This document shows, one piece after another, positions 26,494 through 34,342 of a DNA stretch of 64,000 nucleotides. The translations under genes and the position numbers were made by a program. The stretch spans positions 1 through 64,000 of the forward strand of contig NZ_BPUO01000020.1 of NCBI RefSeq assembly GCF_022179805.1, in the 5' to 3' direction. The notes under the pieces are model-generated. The model was given only the letters and a program-made list of their open reading frames with translations, was not told where the DNA came from and did not search any database. This DNA comes from Cupriavidus pauculus (GTDB taxonomy: Bacteria; Pseudomonadota; Gammaproteobacteria; Burkholderiales; Burkholderiaceae). The first letter of the stretch is position 1, and every line of letters starts with the position of its first letter.

Positions 26494-27203
26494 GCAAGCC
26501 CATGCTGGAAGTCTCCGGCCTGCACGCCTACTACGGCAAAAGCCACATCCTGCACGGCGTGGATGCCCATATCGACGACGGCGAGATCGTCGCGCTGCTG
26601 GGCCGCAACGGCGTGGGGCGCTCGACCATGGCCAAGGCCATCCTGGGCATGGTCAAGGCCGAAGGGTCGGTGCGCTTCCGTGGCGACGAGATCCTGGGCC
26701 GCCGCACTTTCGAGATCGCCCATGCGGGCATTGGCTACGTGCCGGAGAACCGCGACATCTTTCCGACGCTGACCGTCCGGCAGAACCTGCTGCTTGGCGA
26801 GAAACGCAATCCCCGCCAGCAAAAGCCGCGCTGGAGTGTGGAGGACATGTACCGCATGTTCCCCCGGCTCAAGGAGCGCGAGAACACGTCGGCCGGTGTG
26901 CTGTCCGGCGGCGAGCAGCAGATGCTCACGCTATGCCGCACGCTGATGGGCGATCCCGACCTGATCCTGATCGACGAGCCCACCGAGGGCCTGGCGCCGA
27001 TGATCGTGACGCTGGTGGGCGATTTCCTGAAAACGCTCAAGGAGCGCGGCGTATCGGTGCTGCTGATCGAACAGAAACTGGCCATCGCACTAGACATCTC
27101 GCAGCGCGTCTATGTGATGGGACACGGCCACATCGTGTTCGAAGGCACGCCGACGGAATTGAAGGCGAACGCGCAGATCCGGAAGGAGTGGCTGGAGGTC
27201 TGA
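26490..27203 (+). CDS. livF: ABC transporter ATPase LivF with Arg in Walker A
   Basis: A 237-residue ATPase, partner of LivG. It has the LivF-type signature LSGGEQQMLTLCRTLM, Walker B LILIDEPTEGLAP and terminal HIVFEGTP. The Walker A reads GRNGVGRST: the almost invariant lysine is arginine. The rest of the active site is intact, so the subunit may be a weak or asymmetric ATPase beside canonical LivG. The start overlaps livG by ATGA. The stop codon sits inside the stem of a terminator. Confidence 0.94.
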   Translation: MSKPMLEVSGLHAYYGKSHILHGVDAHIDDGEIVALLGRNGVGRSTMAKAILGMVKAEGSVRFRGDEILGRRTFEIAHAGIGYVPENRDIFPTLTVRQNLLLGEKRNPRQQKPRWSVEDMYRMFPRLKERENTSAGVLSGGEQQMLTLCRTLMGDPDLILIDEPTEGLAPMIVTLVGDFLKTLKERGVSVLLIEQKLAIALDISQRVYVMGHGHIVFEGTPTELKANAQIRKEWLEV

Positions 27204-27222
27204 CGCACCGTCAGACCTTTCT
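27197..27222 (+). terminator. Terminator overlapping the livF stop codon
   Basis: A 9-bp perfect stem GGTCTGACG/CGTCAGACC with loop CAC, then TTTCTC. The TGA stop (27201-27203) is part of the left arm. It closes the ligase-livKHMGF unit. The T tract is short, so termination may be partial. Confidence 0.75.
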
Positions 27223-27368
27223 CAAAGCGTTTTCACACATCCGCAGGAATCAGTTGGCGCGGTGCAACGCCGCGTTTCTTCCCTGCCGATTTAACACATT
27301 GACACTTGGTGCCTGGCGCTCCCGCGCCTAGCATGGCCCGCGTACATCAACTTGCGGGGAAGGCGCCA

Positions 27369-27827
27369 ATGCCCAGTGTCATCGAGCTGTTCGGCTGGTT
27401 CGTATTCAACATCGCTATCCCATTGTTTGCGCCGCTGATGCTGCTGCCGTTGATCCGGTATTCGAGTCCCAGTCCGGAACGGTATGTGGGCATTGTCCGG
27501 TTCGCCATCACGGACGGGCAACTGCTGTGGTCCGTGATTGCGATCAGCGCTAACGGGTGCTACATGATGGCATCCGCAAGCAATCCAGCCGGAACTGATG
27601 CGCAAGTCATGTGGCTTGCGCTGGGCCTCCATGTTGCTGTGCTGGTGGCGGCCTCCGTGATGGCCGCGTTTGCCACGATGGACTCGTTCATGCGTCGGGA
27701 GCGGCGGCGGCGGCGTCGGCATGGGCAACAGCATCGCCGATATCCTTTGACCTGGATCGTTGTCATCGTTGCATGTGCGGTGTCAAATTTCATCGGCTAC
27801 GTGTGTGTCGTGCGGCCCAGCACATAG
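27369..27827 (+). CDS. Hypothetical membrane protein, 152 residues
   Basis: I do not recognise the family. Four hydrophobic segments are visible: around IELFGWFVFNIAIPLFAPLM, LLWSVIAISANGCYMM, WLALGLHVAVLVAASVMAAF and LTWIVVIVACAVSNFIGYV. Between the third and fourth is a very basic cytoplasmic-looking loop (RRERRRRRRHGQQHRR). ATG 27369 follows GGGGAAGG at good spacing, which favours it over an upstream in-frame codon. Base composition is a little lower in GC than the liv genes. A 48-residue membrane protein follows 46 bp later, so the two may form a unit. Confidence 0.6.
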   Translation: MPSVIELFGWFVFNIAIPLFAPLMLLPLIRYSSPSPERYVGIVRFAITDGQLLWSVIAISANGCYMMASASNPAGTDAQVMWLALGLHVAVLVAASVMAAFATMDSFMRRERRRRRRHGQQHRRYPLTWIVVIVACAVSNFIGYVCVVRPST

Positions 27828-27873
27828 CCATCGCTGCGCCCGCAGCATTCATCAATATATAAAGGGGGTCCTG

Positions 27874-28020
27874 ATGAGAAGCTTCGTTGAAGCCATGGAA
27901 AATGACTTTGATCATGTGCAGGCGATCGTGCGTCGCGTCGTCTGTGTTGTATGCCTGCTCTGCATCGTATTGTCGTTGGGGGTCGGCTACTACTCGATGA
28001 CGCAGCAACTACAGCGTTGA
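27874..28020 (+). CDS. Small single-pass membrane protein, 48 residues
   Basis: A short ORF with a strong ribosome site (AAAGGGGG, 5-6 nt before ATG 27874). The N-terminal 20 residues are charged (MRSFVEAMENDFDHVQAIVR), followed by one membrane segment (VVCVVCLLCIVLSLGVGYY) rich in cysteine and a short polar tail. No known family is recognised. Its coupling to the preceding membrane protein (46 bp) suggests co-expression. The good ribosome site and clean topology argue that it is real despite its size. Confidence 0.5.
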   Translation: MRSFVEAMENDFDHVQAIVRRVVCVVCLLCIVLSLGVGYYSMTQQLQR

Positions 28021-28059
28021 AATCGGGCGAGGGCGCACTGAGGGCGGCCTCGCCGGCCT

Positions 28060-28083
28060 CACTCCTTCACTCCTTCACTCCTT
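28060..28083. repeat. Three tandem copies of CACTCCTT at the permease 3' end
   Basis: Three perfect 8-bp direct repeats span the stop codon of the leftward amino-acid permease. Slippage would shift the last codon and lengthen the protein slightly. Probably incidental. Confidence 0.6.
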
Positions 28084-29571
28084 CCTCTCGATCTCGAACG
28101 GCATGTCCTCGTACGCGATAAACCGCGTCTTGCGCGCAAGCCGGTAGCCCAGCCACAGTGCCAGGAACACTGGCACGCCGATGTATGTGGCGATGATTTC
28201 CTGCCAGCGGCCGGGGATATCGGCAAAGGCCTGGTAGTTCTGGCCGGCGACGATCGCCAGGCACAGCACGCCGGAGAAGATCGGGCCAAACGGATAGAGC
28301 GGTGACCGGTAGGCAAGGTCCGTCACCTTGAAGCCCTGGGCGATCAGCCCCTTGCGGAAGCGGTAGTGGCTGATGGCGATGCCAAACCATGCAAAGAACC
28401 CGGTCATGGCGGAGGTGTTCAGCAGCCACAGGTAGACGGCCTTGTCGCCGAACAGCGAGCTGAAGAAGCATAGCGCGCCAACCGCGGTGGAGATCAGCAG
28501 CGCGTTGAACGGCACGCCGTTGTTCGTGAGCTTTGCGAAGGCCTTTGGTGCGCGGCCGCTGACGGCCAGGCCATAGAGGATGCGTGTCGACACATACATG
28601 CTCGACGTGCCGGCGGACAGCAAGGCGGTCAGGATCACTGCGTTCATGACACCTGCCGCGAACGCCAGGCCGGCGTGGCGGAAGACCAGCGCGAACGGGC
28701 TGACGCCGACATCGGTCACGTCGTTGCGTAGCAGGCTCGGGTCGGTGTAGGGGATCAGCACGCCAACGATGAGGATGGCGAGCACATAGAACAGCAGGAT
28801 GCGCCAGAAGGTCTGGCGGATCGCGCGGGGAATCGTGCGCGACGGGTTGTCGGCTTCGCCGGCAGCCACGCCGACGGTCTCGGTACCCAGGAACGAGAAC
28901 CCCGCGATCATCGCCACCGCGAACAGGCCTGGCACGCCGCCCACGAACGGGGCGTCGCCGATCGTGAAGTTGTGCCAGCCCGACTGCGGGCCGCCCTTGA
29001 GAATGCCGAAGATCATCAGCACGCCAACGACAAGGAAAACCACCACGGTAACGATCTTGATCAGTGCGAACCAGTACTCGGCCTCGCCAAAGCCGCGTAC
29101 GGAGAACGCATTGAGCGCGAACATCAGGGCGAGAAAGCCGGCGCTCCAGTAAACGCCGGGCACGTCGGGGAACCAGTACTGCATGACGAGCTGCGCGGCC
29201 GTCAGTTCCACGGCGATGGTCACGGCCAGGCTGAACCAGTAGTTCCAACCCAGGGCAAAGCCAAAGCCTTCTTCCACATAGAGCGCGCTGTAGGTGACGA
29301 AGGAACCGGCCACAGGCATATGCACAGCCAGTTCGCCCAGGCTCGTCATCAGGCAATAGACCATCAGGCCGATCAGGCAATAAGCCAGCAGGGCGCCGCC
29401 GGGGCCGGACTGGGCGATCGAGGCGCCCGAGGCGACGAACAGGCCGGTGCCGATGGCGCCGCCGAGCGCGATCATGGTCAGGTGGCGTGCCTTGAGCTTG
29501 CGGTGCAGGTCGTCGTGTTCGACGACCGGATGCTGGTGTTGCGATTGGGGTTGGGCGGGATCGAAGGTCAT
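28075..29571 (-). CDS. Amino acid permease, APC superfamily (LysP-like)
   Basis: A 498-residue permease with 12 hydrophobic segments. The N-terminal signature LKARHLTMIALGGAIGTGLF, GPGGALLAYCLIGLMVYCLM, the GSFVTYSALYVEEGFGFALGWNYW block (read in parts) and SFLGTETVGVAAGEADNP are typical of the amino-acid transporter (AAT) family, and closest by eye to lysine-specific permeases. It would import a basic or other amino acid with protons. Monocistronic by position, convergent with the small membrane genes. Substrate assignment is tentative. Confidence 0.85.
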   Translation of the reverse strand: MTFDPAQPQSQHQHPVVEHDDLHRKLKARHLTMIALGGAIGTGLFVASGASIAQSGPGGALLAYCLIGLMVYCLMTSLGELAVHMPVAGSFVTYSALYVEEGFGFALGWNYWFSLAVTIAVELTAAQLVMQYWFPDVPGVYWSAGFLALMFALNAFSVRGFGEAEYWFALIKIVTVVVFLVVGVLMIFGILKGGPQSGWHNFTIGDAPFVGGVPGLFAVAMIAGFSFLGTETVGVAAGEADNPSRTIPRAIRQTFWRILLFYVLAILIVGVLIPYTDPSLLRNDVTDVGVSPFALVFRHAGLAFAAGVMNAVILTALLSAGTSSMYVSTRILYGLAVSGRAPKAFAKLTNNGVPFNALLISTAVGALCFFSSLFGDKAVYLWLLNTSAMTGFFAWFGIAISHYRFRKGLIAQGFKVTDLAYRSPLYPFGPIFSGVLCLAIVAGQNYQAFADIPGRWQEIIATYIGVPVFLALWLGYRLARKTRFIAYEDMPFEIERKE

Positions 29572-29889
29572 CAGGGTCGCTGGGTGGTCGGGATCGGCGG
29601 CCGCCTGAAAGCCTTGTGGGCGGAAGGGTGGCGTGCCGTTCCGAAAAAAACGAAAGGCGCGAGTCTACAGGGTCACTTCTAGTCGATTGGAGGCCGACGT
29701 CAAACCATTGCGTTTGCAATGACGGCTGCCGCGTAAAAGCGCCTCAAACGCCATAAACCGCGACGCCTCGCCGGATTTCCTACGGGTTCCCCCTGAGGGT
29801 TTCGTCCGTCATGGCGGATCAACATGAACGGCGGAAAAGCCGGGCATGAAGGCCGCGCATGGCGCAACTTCCATCGTAGAAAAATGAAA

Positions 29890-29918
29890 TTGAACGACCG
29901 TGCTATTTTGTGTATGCT
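29890..29918 (+). promoter_or_regulatory. Sigma-70-like promoter for the fadB-type gene
   Basis: TTGAAC (29890-29895), a 17-bp spacer and TATGCT (29913-29918) make a good promoter reading towards the fadB-type gene, about 170 bp before its ATG. The operator candidate at 29892-29903 overlaps the -35 and spacer, as expected for repression. Confidence 0.65.
29892..29903. promoter_or_regulatory. Operator candidate GAACGACCGTGC
   Basis: One mismatch from the perfect palindrome-like GAACGACCGTTC at 43358, with the same AAAT left flank and T-rich right flank. It overlaps the -35 box of the promoter at 29890, so a bound repressor would block RNA polymerase. Confidence 0.6.
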
Positions 29919-30093
29919 TGTTCCGCTTTCGAGCCGGATGGCTTGTGGCGCAAGGGATTGCGGGCCGTCGCGCAAGCGGGGCTTCGGTCCTGGCGGTACC
30001 CAAGGCAATAACTGAATTCGAGAATTCGAATCCCGAGACAACCCATGAGCCCCTAGGTAGAACGAAGGGCTCGCAGATACCAAAGGAACGCGT

Positions 30094-32175
30094 ATGACAG
30101 CGCAGTATCAGGTACAGGACGGCGTAGCCGTTATCACGCTCGACAATCCCCCCGTCAACGGGCTGGGTCACAGCACCCGCCTGGGTATCGTCGAAGGCAT
30201 GACCCGTGCGCTGGACGATGCCGCCGTCAAGGCCGTCGTCATTACCGGCGCTGGCAAGGCGTTCTCGGGCGGCGCCGACATCCGTGAATTCAATACCCCC
30301 AAGGCCACGCAGGAGCCGACGCTGCATTCGGTGATCCGTACGCTGGAAGCCTCCACCAAGCCGGTGGTTGCGGCCATCCACTCGGTCGCCATGGGCGGCG
30401 GCCTGGAACTGGCCCTGGGCTGTAACTACCGCGTGGCCGCCAAGGGCGCGCAGATCGCGCTGCCTGAAGTCAAGCTGGGCCTGCTGCCGGGCGCCGGTGG
30501 CACGCAGCGTCTGCCGCGCCTGATCGGCCTGGAGCACGCGCTGAACATGATCGTGTCCGGCACCGCCATTCCGTCGGAAAAGTTCGCCGGTTCGAAGCTG
30601 TTCGACGAGATCGTCGACGGCGACGTGCTGCCTGCCGCTGTCAAGTTCGCGCAGAACGTGGGCGCCGCAGCCGGCCCGCATCCGAAGGTGCGTGACCTGA
30701 AGGTGCGTCATGAAAACGCCGAAGGCTTCCTGGCCTTCGCGAAGAACACCGTGGCCGCCGTGGCCAAGAACTTCCCGGCCCCGTCGAAGTGCGTCGAAGC
30801 CGTGGCCGCGTCGCTCAAGCCGTTCGAAGCTGGCCTGAAGGAAGAGCGCGAAGGCTTCATGTACCTGGTGGGTACGCCGGAATCGCGCGCACTGCGCCAT
30901 GCGTTCTTCGGCGAGCGTGCCGCCAGCAAGATCCCCGATGTGTCCGGAGACACCCCGGTCCGCAAGATCGAGAAGGTTGCCGTGATCGGCGCCGGCACGA
31001 TGGGCGGCGGCATCACCATGAACTTCCTGAACGCCGGCATCCCCGTGACGATGCTGGAGACCAAGCAGGAAGCGCTGGACCGTGGCGTGGCCACCATCCG
31101 CAAGAACTACGAAAACAGCGCCAAGAAGGGCAAGCTGACGCAAGAGAAGGTCGAGCAGCGCCTGGGCCTGCTGACCACCACGCTGTCCTATGACGAGATC
31201 AAGGACGCGGACATGGTCATCGAGGCCGTGTTCGAGGAAATGGGCGTCAAGGAAATCGTGTTCAAGAAGCTGGACGAAGTGATGAAGGACGGCGCAATCC
31301 TGGCCTCCAACACGTCCACGCTCGACGTCAACAAGATTGCCTCGTTCACCAAGCGTCCGCAAGACGTGGTCGGCATGCACTTCTTCAGCCCGGCCAACGT
31401 GATGAAGCTGCTGGAAGTGGTGCGTGGCGAAAAGACCGGCAAGGATGTGCTGGCCACCGTCATGCAGATCGGCAAGAAGATCAAGAAGACGGCTGTTGTT
31501 TCGGGCGTCTGCGACGGCTTCATCGGCAACCGCATGATCGAGCAGTACAGCCGCCAGGCCGGCTACCTGCTGGACGAAGGTGCGCTGCCCGAGCAAGTGG
31601 ATCGCGCGATCGAGAAGTTCGGTTTCGCGATGGGCCCGTTCCGAATGGGCGACCTGGCCGGCAACGACATCGGCTGGGCCATCCGCAAGCGCCGCGCCGT
31701 GGACAAGCCGGACATCCAGTACTCGAAGACGGCCGACAAGCTGTGCGAAATGGGCCGTTTCGGCCAGAAGACCGGCGCCGGCTGGTACGACTACAAGGCG
31801 GGCGACCGCAAGCCGTACCCGAATGCGCAGGTCAACGAAATGATCGTCGAGCATTCGAAGGAACTCGGCATCACGCGCCGCAAGATTTCCGATGAGGAAA
31901 TCGTGGAGCGCCTGGTGTTCGCGCTGGTGAATGAAGGCGCGAAGATCCTGGAAGAAGGTATTGCCTCGAAGGCGTCGGACATCGACATGGTCTACCTGAC
32001 CGGCTACGGCTTCCCGCTGTTCCGCGGCGGCCCGATGCTGTACGCAGACCAGGTTGGCCTGTTCAACGTGGCGCAGGTCATGAAGCGCTTTGCCAAGGGT
32101 TACCACGGCGAAGCGTGGAAGGTGGCCCCGCTGCTGCAGAAGCTGGCCGACGAGGGCAAGGGCTTCAACGGCTGA
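30094..32175 (+). CDS. Bifunctional enoyl-CoA hydratase / 3-hydroxyacyl-CoA dehydrogenase (FadB/FadJ type)
   Basis: A 693-residue beta-oxidation fusion. Residues 1-190 are a crotonase domain with oxyanion and acid/base residues intact (AFSGGADIREF, GGGLELALGC, LPEVKLGLLPGAGG). From about 290 comes the NAD-binding 3-hydroxyacyl-CoA dehydrogenase domain (VAVIGAGTMGGGI, then SNTSTLDVNKIA, HFFSPANVMKLLE, GVCDGFIGNRM) and its C-terminal repeat. It hydrates enoyl-CoA and oxidises the 3-hydroxyacyl-CoA. It opens a rightward array containing thiolase and acyl-CoA dehydrogenase genes. Chain-length range is not visible. Confidence 0.95.
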   Translation: MTAQYQVQDGVAVITLDNPPVNGLGHSTRLGIVEGMTRALDDAAVKAVVITGAGKAFSGGADIREFNTPKATQEPTLHSVIRTLEASTKPVVAAIHSVAMGGGLELALGCNYRVAAKGAQIALPEVKLGLLPGAGGTQRLPRLIGLEHALNMIVSGTAIPSEKFAGSKLFDEIVDGDVLPAAVKFAQNVGAAAGPHPKVRDLKVRHENAEGFLAFAKNTVAAVAKNFPAPSKCVEAVAASLKPFEAGLKEEREGFMYLVGTPESRALRHAFFGERAASKIPDVSGDTPVRKIEKVAVIGAGTMGGGITMNFLNAGIPVTMLETKQEALDRGVATIRKNYENSAKKGKLTQEKVEQRLGLLTTTLSYDEIKDADMVIEAVFEEMGVKEIVFKKLDEVMKDGAILASNTSTLDVNKIASFTKRPQDVVGMHFFSPANVMKLLEVVRGEKTGKDVLATVMQIGKKIKKTAVVSGVCDGFIGNRMIEQYSRQAGYLLDEGALPEQVDRAIEKFGFAMGPFRMGDLAGNDIGWAIRKRRAVDKPDIQYSKTADKLCEMGRFGQKTGAGWYDYKAGDRKPYPNAQVNEMIVEHSKELGITRRKISDEEIVERLVFALVNEGAKILEEGIASKASDIDMVYLTGYGFPLFRGGPMLYADQVGLFNVAQVMKRFAKGYHGEAWKVAPLLQKLADEGKGFNG

Positions 32176-32211
32176 GATACGTTGGCGTGAACCGACAGGG
32201 GTAACGGAACC

Positions 32212-32877
32212 ATGACCTACGGCGCGCAGGATTGCCTGCTGGTTGTCGACGTGCAATACGATTTCATGCCTGGTGGCGCGCTGGCCGTGCCGCAGGGCAA
32301 CGAGGTCGTGCCCGTGGTCAACCGGCTGGCAGCGGCGTTCGAGCATGTGGTGCTGACGCAGGACTGGCATCCGGCCGGCCATGCGTCGTTTGCCACCAGC
32401 CATGCCGGCGCGGTGCCGTTCCAGACCACCATGCTGCCGTACGGCGAGCAGGTGCTGTGGCCCGACCACTGCGTGCAGGACACTGACGGCGCCGCGCTTC
32501 ACGCGGACCTGCATGTCCCGCATGCACGGCTGGTGATCCGCAAGGGTCATCACGCCGGGGTGGACAGCTACAGCGCCTTCGTGGAAGCGGACCGCACGAC
32601 GAAAACCGGCCTGGCCGGCTACCTGCGCGAGCAGGGCGTGCGGCGCGTGGTCTTCGCGGGGCTGGCAACGGACTACTGCGTGGCCTGGAGCGCGCTCGAT
32701 GCGCGCGCCGCCGGCTTCGAGGCCGTGATCGTCGAGGACGCCTGCCGCGCAATCGACCTGAACGGGTCGCTGGCGCAGGCGTGGCGCGATCTGGCCGAGG
32801 CTGGTGTCCAGCGCATGACGTCCGAGGCATTGCTGGCCGGTAGTGCGAACCACAATCCCTGGCTGCCCGAATCCTGA
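32212..32877 (+). CDS. pncA: Nicotinamidase (PncA-type isochorismatase-fold hydrolase)
   Basis: A 221-residue cysteine hydrolase converting nicotinamide to nicotinate for NAD salvage. The triad is visible as Asp13 (VVDVQYDF), Lys111 (IRKGHH) and Cys156 (ATDYCVAW). Metal ligands fit Asp51, His53 and His57 region of DWHPAGH. The block LWPDHCVQDTDGA is characteristic. Its place between the fadB-type gene (36 bp upstream) and the thiolase (69 bp downstream) is unusual; beta-oxidation needs NAD, but a functional link is only inference. Confidence 0.92.
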   Translation: MTYGAQDCLLVVDVQYDFMPGGALAVPQGNEVVPVVNRLAAAFEHVVLTQDWHPAGHASFATSHAGAVPFQTTMLPYGEQVLWPDHCVQDTDGAALHADLHVPHARLVIRKGHHAGVDSYSAFVEADRTTKTGLAGYLREQGVRRVVFAGLATDYCVAWSALDARAAGFEAVIVEDACRAIDLNGSLAQAWRDLAEAGVQRMTSEALLAGSANHNPWLPES

Positions 32878-32946
32878 CGGCTCACGCCGCAATACCGAAT
32901 ATTTCTCGCATATTTGCGAAAGAACCAAGATACCGAGGAGCAACAC

Positions 32947-34125
32947 ATGAACGAGGCAGTCATCGTATCCACGGCGCGCACCGCGCTGGCCAAGAGCTGG
33001 AAAGGCGCTTTCAACATGACCCACGGCGCCACCCTGGGCGGCCATGCCGTGCAGCACGCCATCGCCCGCGCCAAGATCGAGGCCGGTGAAGTGGAAGACG
33101 TGCTGATGGGCTGTGCCAACCCCGAAGGCGCCACCGGTGCCAACATCGCGCGCCAGATCGCACTGCGCGCCGGCTGCCCGGTGACCGTGCCCGGCGCCAC
33201 CGTGAACCGCTTCTGCTCGTCGGGCCTGCAGACCATCGCCATGGCGGCACAGCGCGTGATCGCCGACGAAGGCGACATCTTCGTGGCCGGCGGCGTTGAG
33301 TCGATCTCGTGCGTGCAGCAGGAGATGAACCGCCACATGATCCAGGAAAGCTGGCTGAACAAGAACAAGCCGGAAATCTACTGGAGCATGCTGCAGACCG
33401 CCGAGAACGTGGCCAAGCGCTACAACATCTCGAAGGACCGCCAGGACGAGTACGGTGTCCAGAGCCAGCTGCGTGCCGCAGCCGCGCTGGAAGCCGGCAA
33501 GTTCAAGGACGAGATCGTGCCGATGACGGTACTGGCGGGCGTGGCCGACAAGGCCACTGGCCAGCTGATGACCAAGGAAGTCACGATCGACGCCGACGAA
33601 GGCATCCGCGCCGACACCACGCTGGAAGGCGTGTCGAAGATCCGCACGGCAATGCCCGGTGGCGTGATCACCGCTGGCAACGCGTCGCAGTTCTCGGACG
33701 GCGCCTCGGCAGCCGTGGTCATGAACGCACGCGTGGCAGCGGCCAAGGGCCTGCAGCCGCTGGGCGTGTTCCGCGGCTTTGCCGTGGCCGGTTGCGAACC
33801 CGATGAAATGGGTATCGGCCCGGTGTTCGCGGTGCCCAAGCTGCTGAAGAAGACGGGTCTCAAGGTCGAGGACATCGGCCTGTGGGAACTGAACGAGGCG
33901 TTCGCTGTGCAGGTGCTGTACTGCGCTGACAAGCTGGGCATCCCGATGGATCGCCTGAACGTCAACGGCGGTGCCATCGCCGTGGGCCACCCGTACGGTG
34001 TGTCTGGTGCGCGCCTGGTTGGCCATGCGCTGATCGAAGGCAAGCGTCGTGGCGTCAAGTACGTCGTGGTGACGATGTGCATCGGCGGCGGCCAGGGCGC
34101 TGCTGGCCTGTTCGAAGTGCTGTAA
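32947..34125 (+). CDS. Acetyl-CoA C-acyltransferase (thiolase)
   Basis: A 392-residue thiolase of the FadA type that cleaves 3-ketoacyl-CoA to acetyl-CoA and a shortened acyl-CoA. The acylated cysteine is Cys90 (NRFCSSGLQT). The other active-site blocks are WELNEAFAVQ, NGGAIAVGHPYGVSGARL (His) and MCIGGGQGAAGLF (second Cys). ATG 32947 follows CGAGGAG. Its neighbours supply the preceding steps. A REP-like element lies directly after it. Confidence 0.94.
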   Translation: MNEAVIVSTARTALAKSWKGAFNMTHGATLGGHAVQHAIARAKIEAGEVEDVLMGCANPEGATGANIARQIALRAGCPVTVPGATVNRFCSSGLQTIAMAAQRVIADEGDIFVAGGVESISCVQQEMNRHMIQESWLNKNKPEIYWSMLQTAENVAKRYNISKDRQDEYGVQSQLRAAAALEAGKFKDEIVPMTVLAGVADKATGQLMTKEVTIDADEGIRADTTLEGVSKIRTAMPGGVITAGNASQFSDGASAAVVMNARVAAAKGLQPLGVFRGFAVAGCEPDEMGIGPVFAVPKLLKKTGLKVEDIGLWELNEAFAVQVLYCADKLGIPMDRLNVNGGAIAVGHPYGVSGARLVGHALIEGKRRGVKYVVVTMCIGGGQGAAGLFEVL

Positions 34126-34152
34126 GCCTCCGGACTACCCGCTGCTGGTTGT

Positions 34153-34278
34153 CTCCCCTCTCCCGCAAAGCGGGAGAGGGGCCGGGGGTGAGGGCCCAGC
34201 GCTTCAATTTGCCAATATCGCATCTTGAGCCGCCAACCCTCACCCCCAACCCCTCTCCCGCTTGCGGGAGAGGGGAGC
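34153..34278. repeat. REP/BIME-like composite palindrome, copy 1
   Basis: Two GC-rich hairpins (CCCCTCTCCCGC...GCGGGAGAGGGG) in opposite orientation, joined through GGGGGTGAGGG and CCCTCACCCCC arms with a variable 40-nt centre, so the whole can fold into one large structure. Lies between the thiolase and acyl-CoA dehydrogenase genes. The same family recurs at 37047, 40646, 46134 and 49381. Confidence 0.85.
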
Positions 34279-34342
34279 ATTCCCTCATCGCATTTTCGAA
34301 GGCCAAGCCTGCCCTTCGTTTCAGCCCGGAGCCTAGCATTCC

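Larger units (their letters stand above)
29572..30093. other. Divergent intergenic region, permease / fadB-type gene
   Basis: A 522-bp gap with no gene that I can support. It holds the sigma-70-like promoter and palindrome annotated at 29890-29918. Close to the fadB side lies an AT-rich patch with repeated GAATTCG (about 30014-30030) of unknown meaning. The remainder shows nothing recognisable. Confidence 0.5.

Noticed and set aside
29572..30093. A small RNA or short gene in the 522-bp gap before the fadB-type gene
   Set aside because: No terminator-ended transcript signal and no short ORF with a ribosome site could be identified.
29809..34026. A 1405-codon open frame on the minus strand across the fadB-type, pncA and thiolase genes
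   Set aside because: It is antisense to three genes with complete catalytic motifs, its translation has repetitive His/Arg/Gly/Ala composition and no domain, and GC-rich codon bias makes such frames common.
34153..34278. Composite palindromes considered as plain rho-independent terminators
   Set aside because: They have no T tract, and the same long composite form recurs at several places, which fits a REP/BIME-like family better.
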